Below are positions 38,662 through 47,068 of a DNA stretch of 64,000 bases, one piece after another (within the stretch, counting starts at the first letter, position 1; each line of letters begins with the position of its first letter). The translations under genes were made by a program, and so were the position numbers. This DNA is from Hyphomicrobium_A sp963782555 (lineage in GTDB: Bacteria > Pseudomonadota > Alphaproteobacteria > Rhizobiales > Hyphomicrobiaceae): NCBI GenBank assembly GCA_963782555.1, contig CAWAKB010000001.1:868001-932000 (forward strand). Direction: 5' to 3'. The notes beneath the pieces are model-generated. The model had not been told where the DNA came from and searched no databases. It worked only from the letters and a program-made list of their open reading frames with translations.

Positions 38662-38862
38662 TTAGGCATCGCGATCTTTGGCCTTTTCTTCCGCGATTTG
38701 CTGATGCAGTTCGGCGACCTCCGCGACCTTGTTGGCAGTCTCTTGCTGTGTCGCGTCGTCAGACGCGCCCTTCCCACCGCCACTGAAACCGCGCTTAATC
38801 CACCGGTCAAGCTGTGCTTGGACCTTGTCTCGCCGTATCCTCAATCGATCGATGAGTGGCAT
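38662..38862 (-). CDS. Small coiled-coil hypothetical protein
   Basis: 66 residues, charged: IDRLRIRRDKVQAQLDRWIK, a glycine-rich hinge, then a helical QQETANKVAEVAELHQQIAE segment. Predicted coiled coil. No family recognised; it could be a spurious frame. Confidence 0.4.
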   Translation of the reverse strand: MPLIDRLRIRRDKVQAQLDRWIKRGFSGGGKGASDDATQQETANKVAEVAELHQQIAEEKAKDRDA

Positions 38863-39299
38863 GGCTGAACTCCTGCTTTACGGTAAGCATTTACCCAGAC
38901 CTGGGCCGCTTCAACCAACGTGTCAACAGAACCCGCCGAACGTGGGGAATGCGGCAGCGCTCACCTTGGCTGTCGACGTCTCGATAACGGTGCAGGAATG
39001 GCACCTGCCGCCGGTTGCCCGCGCTTGATAAGACTATTCAGCTCAGCGCGAGACGGTCATCGGACGTCTCGTCCCGCCGACATTTAACATTAGCCACAGA
39101 AGCGCTGTCGAGAGTGTCATGACGAGCGACATTGGGAGGCGCAGGTCGCGTTGCGCAACTCGCAGGCATGAGAGGCCGCTTTGTGGCCCTATGTGGCTAT
39201 GCCAAGGTTCCCGCATCATATCCGCGTATTGGGGCAAAGCGGACGTCGGTGGACTTGCCGAAATGGCAACCGGTTGTTGCTATCTTGATAATGCAGGGC
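38863..39299. other. Gene-poor stretch in the island
   Basis: 437 bp without a convincing gene on either strand. It contains the inverted-looking text GTCCGCTTTGCCCC / GGGGCAAAGCGGAC around 39230-39245, which reminds me of degenerate non-coding repeats common in Bradyrhizobium relatives, but I could not pair it with a second copy here. Confidence 0.4.
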
Positions 39300-40295
39300 T
39301 CACGGCAACGAGGGGAAGTCCGAGCGGCGGTGACTATGCACCATGTCGCGCAGGCGCTCGGGCGCCAACACCTCAACGTCATCACCCCAGAGATAAAGGT
39401 GCCAGCACATTTCAAGGTGGCCAGCGGCGGAAAATCGTACAATGAGCGAGCCGTCGGGCTGATCTTCGACCACCTGTCCGGGGTGGAACTCGAAGCCTCG
39501 CGCATGAGACGCCGCCTCAGGGCTGAAGCGCCAGACGACTTCTCCGAACTCGTCCTCGTTCTGAAAGACGCCGAAGGCGCGATTGGCGAACGCCTGCAGA
39601 TTGAAGCTAGGGTCGCGCTCGAACGGCTCCTTTGAGACTTTCGCTGAGCGGAGGTTCTCAACGACGTAGAGCCGGAGGGGACCTGAAGGATCATCCTCGG
39701 GTCGGGCAACCAGATAGCGGCGCAAGCCGGTGAGCAGACCGTAGGGGGCAATGCGCCTTTTGCGCGGTGCCGGGTCATCGCGCGACTGGTACTCGATCTC
39801 CAGGAGGTGGCAGGCCTTGATTGCCTCGGCGATGGCGGCAGCAATCTTGCGATCAATACGCTGGCGAGGACCGGCACGTGCTGCCAAGCCCTGTGCTTCG
39901 AGGAGGGCTTCGTGATCGGTCTCGAGGCGCGCGACCTTGGAGCGGGGCACCAGCGCCAGGATCTTCTCCCGCAGGTTCAGAAGATCATCTGCCTCAACGG
40001 CAAGACTAGAGCGCTTGAGCGTCTCAATGGCCAGATCAAGCGCCGCCAGCTCCTCGGGATAGAGCGACATCAGATCGCGCAGCGCTCCCGACGGCAGATG
40101 CCATCGCTTGCGCCCCTCGTCATCGACGGTGACGTGCGTGTCCGGAAACTGCGCCTCCAGCGCGCGCAGCATGCGCTGAGCGGTCCTCTTCGAAACCCCA
40201 AAGCGCTCGATGACGTCGTCGAGGGTGACACCCGCATGGCGCGCCGCAACGAGGGTTGCGAGAGAGAGAAGCTGCTCGGCTTTCCAGAATGACAT
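39300..40295 (-). CDS. WYL-domain transcriptional regulator
   Basis: 331 residues. The N-terminal winged helix has LDDVIERFGVSKRTAQRMLRALEA; the WYL domain contains LLEIEYQSRDDPAPRKRRIA, PYGLLTGLRRYLVARPEDD and LRLYVVENLRSAKV; a C-terminal WCX-like domain follows (VVWRFSPEAASHARGFEFHPGQ). WYL regulators such as BrxR and CapW often control phage-defence islands by sensing nucleic-acid ligands. It is divergent from the ClpP-like gene across 135 bp, so it may control that gene. The start at 40295 follows GGGAGGGG. Confidence 0.88.
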   Translation of the reverse strand: MSFWKAEQLLSLATLVAARHAGVTLDDVIERFGVSKRTAQRMLRALEAQFPDTHVTVDDEGRKRWHLPSGALRDLMSLYPEELAALDLAIETLKRSSLAVEADDLLNLREKILALVPRSKVARLETDHEALLEAQGLAARAGPRQRIDRKIAAAIAEAIKACHLLEIEYQSRDDPAPRKRRIAPYGLLTGLRRYLVARPEDDPSGPLRLYVVENLRSAKVSKEPFERDPSFNLQAFANRAFGVFQNEDEFGEVVWRFSPEAASHARGFEFHPGQVVEDQPDGSLIVRFSAAGHLEMCWHLYLWGDDVEVLAPERLRDMVHSHRRSDFPSLP

Positions 40296-40430
40296 GGGCC
40301 CCTCCCACATCCGCCGGCACCGCTGCCGGCACATGGCCTCGACGTACCCGGGTGACAGTTTCTGTCACTAGCACATTGTATGCGCATCTTGCAGGAATGC
40401 GTTCCGAGCCAAACTCTGCGGAGAGGATCG

Positions 40431-41258
40431 ATGGACCTGGCCACGATGCTAATCGTCCTTTTGTTCAGGGGCGGCGATGCGGGCCATTTTGCGGTTCCAA
40501 AACGGAACATGGCCGCGTGCCGAAGCTTGCTTGAGAGCGAATTTCATGGCCATGGCAGTCGCACTTCGCAGTCCGGCGAGCCCGATTATGCCGTCTATGC
40601 CATTTGCGTACCCGCGTCCCCCAGGCTGTTTAACGCCCCGTCACGCAAAACCGGGGAAGAAGGTCGCGCTCCTTGCGGCCATGGCGCCTTGAGGACCTCA
40701 ACAACGGCCCGGGCGGGAACGCTCTACCTGCGCTGGACAGGCACCATCAGCAATCCGCTCTACAAAAGTATTGCGCTTCAATTCGAGAAAGCCAAGCAAG
40801 GGGTACGCACCGTACTCCTTCAGATTTCATCATGCGGTGGCGACCGTGCTGAGATGGAGCGCACAATCAGTCTGCTGAGGCACATCAAGAAAACGCACAC
40901 GCTCGAGACAATTGTTGACCGTGGTGAAATTTGCGCATCCGCGTGCATCGCTATTTTCCTTCAAGGGCAGCGGCGATGGGGCGCGCTCACGAGCTCGTGG
41001 CTATTTCACGAGGTGTGGCACTGGGCCGACAAGAGTCGCAACGAGGCACGTGTCGACCGCGTCGTAACGGAGCGCCTGTTTCAGGATTACTATCTACCCG
41101 CGGGCGTGTCCGAGAAGTGGCTCGGTCATCTCCGCATCATGATCCAGCATTCCGACTACTGGCAGACCGGTGAGAACCTGTGGGAAGACAACAGCGGCAT
41201 CATCACCGATCCGCTCGAAAATCTCGTTCCGCGCGACGTCATGCAGCAGAGATTTTAG
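40431..41258 (+). CDS. ClpP-like (periplasmic-type) serine peptidase
   Basis: 275 residues. Weakly hydrophobic N-terminus (LATMLIVLLF), ~80 residues without assignment, then a crotonase/ClpP fold: LQISSCGGDRAEMERTISLL (oxyanion-strand Gly-Gly), GEICASACIAIFLQGQRRW with the nucleophile serine in CASAC, and LFHEVWHW with the histidine. This is the pattern of small ClpP-like proteins encoded singly, often near the envelope. GGAGAGG precedes the ATG at 40431. Its stop overlaps the convergent integrase end by 20 bp. Substrate unknown. Confidence 0.75.
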   Translation: MDLATMLIVLLFRGGDAGHFAVPKRNMAACRSLLESEFHGHGSRTSQSGEPDYAVYAICVPASPRLFNAPSRKTGEEGRAPCGHGALRTSTTARAGTLYLRWTGTISNPLYKSIALQFEKAKQGVRTVLLQISSCGGDRAEMERTISLLRHIKKTHTLETIVDRGEICASACIAIFLQGQRRWGALTSSWLFHEVWHWADKSRNEARVDRVVTERLFQDYYLPAGVSEKWLGHLRIMIQHSDYWQTGENLWEDNSGIITDPLENLVPRDVMQQRF

Positions 41259-42522
41259 GGGACGGAATTAGTCGGATTCTGTCCGTTGCCTTTGGCTCGC
41301 TTCGCGCGGGCAAGCCAAGCACGCCCCGGAGTTTGCGCTCCCAGGCCTGGAGCAACTCAAGCCGCTCTCGCAAATAGAGAGCGTGGTTGTAGTGCTTGGA
41401 CGTGATCGACTTCGACTTGGCTCCCCTGTGGTTCAGTAGTCGGCCGATCATCTCGTCCGGGAATCCCAGGTCGCCTAGCCCCGTTGCCACCGTGCGCTTG
41501 AAGTCGTAGAGCCGGGCATTCCTGACACCGAGGAATGTCCCGTCGTTCGTGCGACGGGCGCGGCTGACAATGTGCGTGAGCGCATGTGGCGCCAGTGGCC
41601 GCTGACCGCCGGGCGCTGGGAACACCCAAGGGTTGTCACCTGCGAGCACCAACGCCTGACGGAACAGCTCAACGGCTAAGCCCGATAGGGGGACGATGTG
41701 CGCGTCGCGGTTCTTGGCCTCGCTGCTTACGATGAGCATTGTCGGCATTGGCGGATCGAAGCTCAAATGCTCCTTAGCCAAATGCACGATCTCCTTGGGC
41801 CGCTGACCGAGCACGAGGCAAAGACGCATGGCGATTTTCGAGGCGACGTCACCTGGGGCAGCATCGAGGCCGGTCCATATCGCCCTGATCTCGTCATCGC
41901 TCAAGACTTGATCGCGCGCTTTCTCCTCGAAGGGTCGGGGAAGACCAGCTGCAGGATTGATCTCGATCCTCCCCGTTCCGGAGGCCCATCCAAGTATCGC
42001 ATGCAACAGCGCACGCAGCCGATTGGCCTCGGTGAGAGCACCCCGGTGCCCGGCACGCTCGACGATGCCGGCGACCTCGCGCTTGCGGACATCGCACGCT
42101 TTCGTGTCGGCAATGATGGGGTAGACATCCTTAGCCAACCGTTCGGCGCTGCGCTTGAGATAGGCGGCTGAGCGCCCCTGCTGATGCTTCCAGGCGAGCC
42201 AGTCAACGGCAACGTCCTTGAACGTTGGCGCGGCTCTATAAGCTTTGGCCTCACCGGCGGGATCGTTCCCTTGCGCAATGTCGACCAGTTGTTTGCGGGC
42301 ACACGTGCGGGCGGCATCGAGCGAGAGGACGGGATAGGACCCCAATGAGATGGTTCGCTTCTTACGGTCCGACGAGCGGCGGTAGCGGAGCGCCCAACTC
42401 TTGGAACCGGACGGCATCACCCGCAGCTCAAGTCCCCTCACCAAGGCATCGCGCAGCTCGATTGCTTTTTGCGTGGCGCGGATCGTTTTGATCCTGCGCT
42501 CGGTCAGTTTTTCGACGGCCAT
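41239..42522 (-). CDS. int: P4-type tyrosine integrase of the island
   Basis: 427 residues: N-terminal arm-binding domain (LTERRIKTIRATQKAIELRD, RYRRSSDRKKRTISLGSYP), core-binding SAM-like domain, and catalytic domain with LCLVLGQRPKEIVHL (Arg), SSEAKNRDAHIVPLS (Lys), YDFKRTVATGLGD (usual H-x-x-R reads Y-x-x-R), RLLNHRG (His) and HYNHALYLRER (nucleophile Tyr). It catalyses integration at tRNA-Phe and excision. It lies at the end far from the tRNA, 185 bp from attR. The ATG at 42522 is used; the longer frame runs through the arm-type repeats. Confidence 0.93.
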   Translation of the reverse strand: MAVEKLTERRIKTIRATQKAIELRDALVRGLELRVMPSGSKSWALRYRRSSDRKKRTISLGSYPVLSLDAARTCARKQLVDIAQGNDPAGEAKAYRAAPTFKDVAVDWLAWKHQQGRSAAYLKRSAERLAKDVYPIIADTKACDVRKREVAGIVERAGHRGALTEANRLRALLHAILGWASGTGRIEINPAAGLPRPFEEKARDQVLSDDEIRAIWTGLDAAPGDVASKIAMRLCLVLGQRPKEIVHLAKEHLSFDPPMPTMLIVSSEAKNRDAHIVPLSGLAVELFRQALVLAGDNPWVFPAPGGQRPLAPHALTHIVSRARRTNDGTFLGVRNARLYDFKRTVATGLGDLGFPDEMIGRLLNHRGAKSKSITSKHYNHALYLRERLELLQAWERKLRGVLGLPARSEPKATDRIRLIPSPKISAA

Positions 42523-42558
42523 ATGCCCCTTCCGCTCTGTGCAGCAGCCCGCCTGCCT

Positions 42559-42578
42559 GTGGTACCACTGTGGTACCA
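42559..42578. repeat. Right integrase arm-type sites (two GTGGTACCA repeats)
   Basis: GTGGTACCA at 42559-42567 and 42570-42578, start-to-start 11 bp as at the left end. They lie directly upstream of the integrase start and 129 bp inside attR. Each is a near-palindrome (GTGGTACCAC). Confidence 0.65.
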
Positions 42579-42706
42579 CAGGGACGCGGTTCGCGGCGCA
42601 CGCGATTGGAGATATTCACACACGATGGTTTGAAAAATACTAGTTAAGACAACAGATTAGGTTGTCCGTGAGCGTCCAACAAAGTTCAACGTCGTACGGC
42701 TGAAAA

Positions 42707-42755
42707 GTGACTGAAAATCACGGTGTCGGTGGTTCGATTCCGCCCCTGGGCACCA
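42707..42755 (+). repeat. attR: direct repeat copy 2 of the tRNA-Phe 3' part
   Basis: 49 bp identical to 29990-30038 and cut off from any tRNA 5' half, so it is the displaced 3' end of the original gene and not a functional tRNA. Confidence 0.93.
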
Positions 42756-42800
42756 CTATCTAGGGTGCCCTCAACAACATCAATCACTTAGAGGCCGAAA

Positions 42801-42839
42801 GTGTCCCACCGGCGCGCACGCGCAGGAAAAGTGGGACAC
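42801..42839 (-). terminator. Hairpin beside attR, possible terminator of the integrase remnant
   Basis: GTGTCCCAC and GTGGGACAC are perfect 9-bp complements separated by 21 bp. On the minus strand the second arm is followed by TTT. It sits 7 bp downstream of the remnant's stop. It could also be a relic of another insertion. Confidence 0.4.
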
Positions 42840-42845
42840 ATTTGT

Positions 42846-43029
42846 TCATTTTCCATTCTTCGCAAAGCGCGCCATCGCCTGCTGCGCGAGCACCTTCTGA
42901 CGCGCAGCGCGCGTGTAACGCACGACCTCTTTCGAGGTCATGTGGCCGGTCACCGCCATGATCTCGTTCTCGCTCGCGCCGAGCTCTGCAAGGCGCGCGG
43001 CCGCGGCCTTGCGACCGGCGCGCCATTAC
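42846..43029 (-). pseudogene. C-terminal remnant of a second tyrosine recombinase
   Basis: About 60 residues open to a stop at 42846-42848, starting after a stop near 43027: GRKAAAARLAELGASENEIM, AVTGHMTSKEVVRYTRAARQ, then KVLAQQAMARF. This is the classic phage-integrase C-terminus with the Arg, the GH-x-T/S motif and the nucleophile in VVRYTRAA. It is unrelated to the P4-type integrase inside the island. The missing N-terminal ~300 residues are replaced by the transpeptidase gene end. Confidence 0.72.
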
Positions 43030-44730
43030 TTACCAGAACAAACCCGGTTTCCCCTGCTGCCTGCGGCGGCGGCGCCGGTTATCGCCAGGTTGCGGGGCCG
43101 GGCTGGGCTGGTCCCAGAAGTTGAAGAAGCCGCCGCCGCCCTCCCATGGTTTGAAGGTAGAGACCGTCGGCCGGCGTGTCTTGAAGCCGCCCTGGGGCTG
43201 GTTGCTCAACACCGCAATAAACTCGGTGCGATAGTTGGTCTCGCGGCTCAGTGGCTCGTCCGAGACGATGATCGAGGAGCGCGGCAGTGCCGTCGGGCCG
43301 ATGCGATCGAGAACTTGCTTCGGGATGCTGATGCGGTCGAGCGCGTCCTTGGCATCATCCCCGTGGTCGATCGTGACCGCGGTCCAGCGAAGGCCCGCGT
43401 CGTTGCTCGCCATCGCCGTGAACACATGCGTGCCGATGGGCCTGTCAGGGTCGCGGATCGTGACCGGCACCTCAATCGACGCATCGAAGACCTCGCCGCC
43501 GTCCGGCCAGTGCTTGTGCGTATTGCGGCGCACGTAGAGCTTCTGGGTGGCGCGGCTGATGTAGACCGAGACCGGCTCGAGCGCGAGCTTTGCTTCCTCC
43601 GCCGCTTTGGCGGTGTCGATCTTCCTCGTTGCCGCCTCCTTGGCGGCATCCGCGGCTTTGGCTGCGGCGTCATTCTTGGACGTCGCATCGGCTTTGGCGG
43701 CGTCAAGTTTCGTTGCAGCTTCTGCGGCCTTGGCAGCGGCCTTGAGCCTTTGTTCCTGCGCCTTGGCCTCGCGCGACTGTGCGGAGGCGAGTGCCTTTTC
43801 GGCGGAAGTGAGATCGGCATCGGCAGAGGATTTCTGCCGTTCAGCTTTGGTGGCCTCGGCAGCTTTGTCTGCGGCATCGATGCTCGCACCCGCACCGGCC
43901 TTGGCAGCGTCGAGTTTCGTACCCGCTTCCACCGCCTTGGCAGCGGCCTTGAGCTTTTGCTCCTGCGCCTTGGCCTCGCGCGACTTGGCCTTTTCGAGTG
44001 CCTTTTCGGCGTCGGCGAGATTTTCGTCGGCCGAGGACTTGCGCCTTTCCATCTTACGCAGCAATGCCTTGGCAGATGCCGCCTCGCGCGCTGCTTGCCT
44101 GGCCGACTTCTTCGTCTCGCCGACCGCCTTGGCGGCCTCGGCTGCGTCGCGCGCGAGCGTCTCGGCACGCGCCGGCGCGGCCGCGACTGCCGCAGCATCC
44201 GGCTCCAGCAGTGCCGGGTGAGAGAAATCGACGGGCGTTGCGTCGTCGGGAGAAATGATCACGCGCATCCCGATCCGCGTCTTGTCGAAAAGCTTCTTCG
44301 CAGTGTTGTAGGGCATGCGCACGCAGCCGTGCGAGGCGGCATAGCCGGGCAGTGGGCCGCCATGGAACGCGATGCCGTTCCAGGTGAGGCGCTGCATGTG
44401 TGGCATCGAGGCGTCGTCGTAGAGGGTCGAGTGGTGGTCCAAGTCCTTCTCGATAACGGCGAAGACGCCGGCTGGCGTTTCGCGTCCCTTGACGCCGGTC
44501 GACACCGGCGCCCTTAGGATCCAACCGTCGGCGTCATAAAATGTGATCTGCTGCGACTTGAGCGACACGATCGCCATGATCGGCTCGCCGGCCTCTCGCG
44601 GCGCCGTCGCCTCGGCGGCGTGGGCCGACGGTCTCGCCGTGACCTCGGTGGGCAGCGCCGCCAGTGCCGCAACCGCCGCAACCGTTACGATGGCGGGAAG
44701 TCTCAAACGCTGAACTGTTGATTTTTTCAT
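43030..44730 (-). CDS. L,D-transpeptidase with long coiled-coil repeats
   Basis: 566 residues. Signal peptide (LPAIVTVAAVAALAALPTEV), then a YkuD domain with PAGVFAVIEKDLDHH and the catalytic GYAASHGCVRMPY, which forms 3-3 or protein-peptidoglycan cross-links. Residues ~170-390 are Ala/Lys/Glu-rich coiled coil with two ~53-residue repeats (each with SREAKAQEQ and KLDAAKA). The C-terminal ~150 residues resemble a second transpeptidase-like beta domain (VSVYISRATQKLYVRRNTHK) without a visible catalytic cysteine. An ATG at 44748 is an alternative start. Confidence 0.88.
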   Translation of the reverse strand: MKKSTVQRLRLPAIVTVAAVAALAALPTEVTARPSAHAAEATAPREAGEPIMAIVSLKSQQITFYDADGWILRAPVSTGVKGRETPAGVFAVIEKDLDHHSTLYDDASMPHMQRLTWNGIAFHGGPLPGYAASHGCVRMPYNTAKKLFDKTRIGMRVIISPDDATPVDFSHPALLEPDAAAVAAAPARAETLARDAAEAAKAVGETKKSARQAAREAASAKALLRKMERRKSSADENLADAEKALEKAKSREAKAQEQKLKAAAKAVEAGTKLDAAKAGAGASIDAADKAAEATKAERQKSSADADLTSAEKALASAQSREAKAQEQRLKAAAKAAEAATKLDAAKADATSKNDAAAKAADAAKEAATRKIDTAKAAEEAKLALEPVSVYISRATQKLYVRRNTHKHWPDGGEVFDASIEVPVTIRDPDRPIGTHVFTAMASNDAGLRWTAVTIDHGDDAKDALDRISIPKQVLDRIGPTALPRSSIIVSDEPLSRETNYRTEFIAVLSNQPQGGFKTRRPTVSTFKPWEGGGGFFNFWDQPSPAPQPGDNRRRRRRQQGKPGLFW

Positions 44731-45314
44731 CGAAGATCGATCTGCCATACCAGTGCCAGGGGCCCTCGGGGTTGATGCCAGTCCCTGGTTGCCTCGATCA
44801 AGTGTCAAAATCATGCAGTCCGGATTGGCTGGCCGGTCTGGGCTTCCAATGTGCCCTTGGGAGCACTCGGTGCTTTGCCGAGGCGCGGGCCTGGCCAAAA
44901 CGCTGCGTCGCCTGCGTCTCATGCTTGGACAACGCCAGGCTAACGCCCGCTGCTGGCCCTTAAGCGACGCCGTTGCGCTCCTCCGAACGACACCTACGAG
45001 ATTCAGATGGGACCGCACGATTACCCCTAACGGGCCCTTCAAAACCGGTGGGGTCTAATGTGCTCGCAATCCAGGACGAACGTGCGCGCTAACGACGGCC
45101 TGGAGCTGGCTCCCCCAGGCTGCACGGATACTAACGAGGTATGAATATCTGCGTACGGATTACAGGCGCGGATTAGCGCAGCGCTTACACCCACACGCTA
45201 CGACTGGAGGCACCCAATCGATGCCGAAGGGCCGAAATCGTGACTTAAGCGAGCGCTCGGACGCGAAAGGCGAATGGCCCCTCGCGGAGTAAGGAAGTCG
45301 AGAGCAAGGCGGAT
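44731..45314. other. Intergenic region without a supported gene
   Basis: 584 bp between the divergent transpeptidase and diguanylate cyclase genes. Several short frames exist, but none has a recognisable protein or a good ribosome-binding site. It probably holds both promoters. Confidence 0.5.
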
Positions 45315-46349
45315 TTGCCGGAAGGTCACGAGAGGGTGGCCGAGCTTGCGGGCGCGTTGACGGCGCTCAAAAAGAACACCACCGAATTGCTCCAGCGCAA
45401 GCGGCAATTGCAGCAGCTCAATCGCTGGTTTGACGTCGCGCTCAACAACATGGGTCGTGGACTGTCCATGTTCGATGGCAAGCAGCGATTGATCGTCTGC
45501 AACAAGCTGTACCGCCAAATCTACGACCTGCCGCAACAATTGACGCGCCCTGGCACGCCGCTCGCCAAGATCGTGCGCTATCATGTGAAGCAGGAAACCG
45601 GCCGCGAGGACCCCGAGGAGATTCGATGCCAGTGCGATTGGATCGAAAGGCACGTCGCCAAACTCATGCAGGGAGAAACCTTCTCCTACACGCAACAGCT
45701 AAAGAGCGGACGCATCGTGCAAGTCACCAACCAGCCGCTCGTTGGCGGCGGCTGGGTGGATATTCAGGAAGATATCACCGAGCGGCGCAAGGCAGAGCAG
45801 AGGATCGCCTGGCTGGCTCGTCACGACCCCCTGACCGAGACGGCCAATCGCATATATTTTGGTGAGGAGCTGGACCACGCGCTTAAGCAACTGGAGCCCG
45901 GCACGGGGTTCGCGCTGCACTGGCTCGATCTGGATCACTTCAAGCAAATCAACGACCGGCTCGGGCATCCGACAGGCGATGCCTTGCTAAAGAGCGTCGC
46001 CAAGAGGCTGCGCGACACCGTGCGCGAGCAAGACCTGGTCGCACGGCTGGGCGGCGACGAATTTGCGATCATTCAAGCGGGTGCGACGACGCAATTGGAG
46101 GCGAAGGAGCTGACGCAGCGCTTGTTGGCGGCCGTCAACGGTCCCCATCACGTTCCCGGACATGAGATCGAAATCGGCGCCAGCATCGGTATTGTTTTGG
46201 CGCCCGAGCAAGGCACGGGCGCGGAAGAGCTGATGAAGAACGTGGACTTGGCGCTTTATAGAGCCAAGTCGGCCGGTCGCGGGACGTTCGCATTTTTTGA
46301 GGGACCGCCTGGCGATCAAGCGCAGGCGTCGCGTTCCGTTCCGCACTAA
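45315..46349 (+). CDS. PAS-GGDEF diguanylate cyclase
   Basis: About 344 residues. An N-terminal coiled coil (ALKKNTTELLQRKRQLQQLN) leads to a PAS-like sensor (FDVALNNMGRGLSMFDGKQR), then a GGDEF domain: HDPLTETANRIYF, LHWLDLDHFKQINDRLGHP and the active-site LVARLGGDEFAII. It makes c-di-GMP. No membrane helix. The only start in frame is TTG at 45315, so the true N-terminus is uncertain; the frame is open from 45249 without ATG or GTG. Confidence 0.87.
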   Translation: MPEGHERVAELAGALTALKKNTTELLQRKRQLQQLNRWFDVALNNMGRGLSMFDGKQRLIVCNKLYRQIYDLPQQLTRPGTPLAKIVRYHVKQETGREDPEEIRCQCDWIERHVAKLMQGETFSYTQQLKSGRIVQVTNQPLVGGGWVDIQEDITERRKAEQRIAWLARHDPLTETANRIYFGEELDHALKQLEPGTGFALHWLDLDHFKQINDRLGHPTGDALLKSVAKRLRDTVREQDLVARLGGDEFAIIQAGATTQLEAKELTQRLLAAVNGPHHVPGHEIEIGASIGIVLAPEQGTGAEELMKNVDLALYRAKSAGRGTFAFFEGPPGDQAQASRSVPH

Positions 46350-46422
46350 GACGTGCCGGCCCGGATGCACGGCGAATAGGCACGCTTCCTTTCGGGGCCG
46401 GCTGTCATCTACTCTGACCCCC

Positions 46423-46839
46423 ATGCCCGCGCCCAAGACCCCGCTGCTCGCCGCCGATTGCGTCGTCCTCGACGACGAAGGCCGCCTCCTCGTGATCCGC
46501 CGCAAGAATCCGCCATTCAAGGGCGCCTTCGCGCTGCCGGGCGGGTTCGTGGATATCGGCGAGACGGTGGAGGCCGCAGCGCGCCGCGAGCTACGCGAGG
46601 AGACGGCCGTTCGCGCCGGAAAGCTCATGCTCATCGGCGTCTATTCCGACCCCGGGCGCGACCCGCGCGGGCACACCTGCTCGGCGGCCTTTCTGGTGAA
46701 GGTCAAGCGGGCGAGGGCGACCGCCGGCGACGATGCGGCCGCCGTCGCCTGGATCGCCGATCCGCGCCGCGCAAAGCTCGCCTTTGATCACAACAAGATC
46801 GTCGCCGACGCCCTGCGTCTCCTCAAGCAGCGCGGCTGA
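46423..46839 (+). CDS. Nudix hydrolase
   Basis: 138 residues. The Nudix box is complete: GGFVDIGETVEAAARRELRE followed by ET, giving G-x5-E-x7-RE-x-x-EE. The surrounding LLVIRRKNPPFKGAFALPGG and YSDPGRDPRGH resemble ADP-ribose pyrophosphatase-like members. Substrate not certain. The ATG at 46423 is chosen because the family N-terminus begins there. Confidence 0.92.
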   Translation: MPAPKTPLLAADCVVLDDEGRLLVIRRKNPPFKGAFALPGGFVDIGETVEAAARRELREETAVRAGKLMLIGVYSDPGRDPRGHTCSAAFLVKVKRARATAGDDAAAVAWIADPRRAKLAFDHNKIVADALRLLKQRG

Positions 46840-47068
46840 CACAGCCAAGTAAATTCTTGAGGAAGTGGCGGCCGCATGTCGGCCTGCGATCTGTGTCCCA
46901 GCGAAATTATCCACAGGCTCGATGACGCGGGAGAACTCTGCCGCTGTACCTGGCAACGGGCGCCCGCTTTGATACGGTCGATGCAACCCGTGTCGAAGTC
47001 CGGCCCGCTGGTGTGCCGGCTTGTTGGCCGCGGCAACATCCTTCGCTCCACAATGCAGTCCGAGGTCT

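Larger units (their letters stand above)
30039..42755. mobile_element. 12.7-kb integrative element (genomic island) in tRNA-Phe with defence-like cargo
   Basis: Bounded by the 49-bp tRNA repeats, with a P4-type integrase at the right end and phased GTGGTACCA repeats inside both ends. No conjugation, replication or phage structural genes are seen, so it is probably not self-transmissible. The cargo mixes nuclease-, kinase/phosphatase- and protease-like genes plus a Cas3 remnant, on both strands. Codon use is visibly less GC-biased than in the flanking core genes. No excisionase gene was recognised. Confidence 0.88.

Noticed and set aside
39043..39237. 64-codon minus-strand frame in the gene-poor part of the island
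   Set aside because: It looks like translated degenerate non-coding repeat text rather than a protein; no RBS or family.
30039..42755. CRISPR array accompanying the Cas3 stub
   Set aside because: I looked for regularly spaced 25-40 bp repeats in the island and found none; the GTGGTACCA pairs are too short and only paired.
42707..42755. Second tRNA-Phe gene
   Set aside because: Only the 3' 49 bases are present; no acceptor 5' strand or D-arm precedes it, so it is attR.
30039..42755. Self-transmissible element (ICE) or prophage
   Set aside because: No relaxase, type IV secretion, replication or phage structural gene is visible; only an integrase and cargo.
42784..43026. 80-codon minus-strand frame next to attR
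   Set aside because: Wrong frame; the neighbouring frame gives a recognisable recombinase C-terminus.
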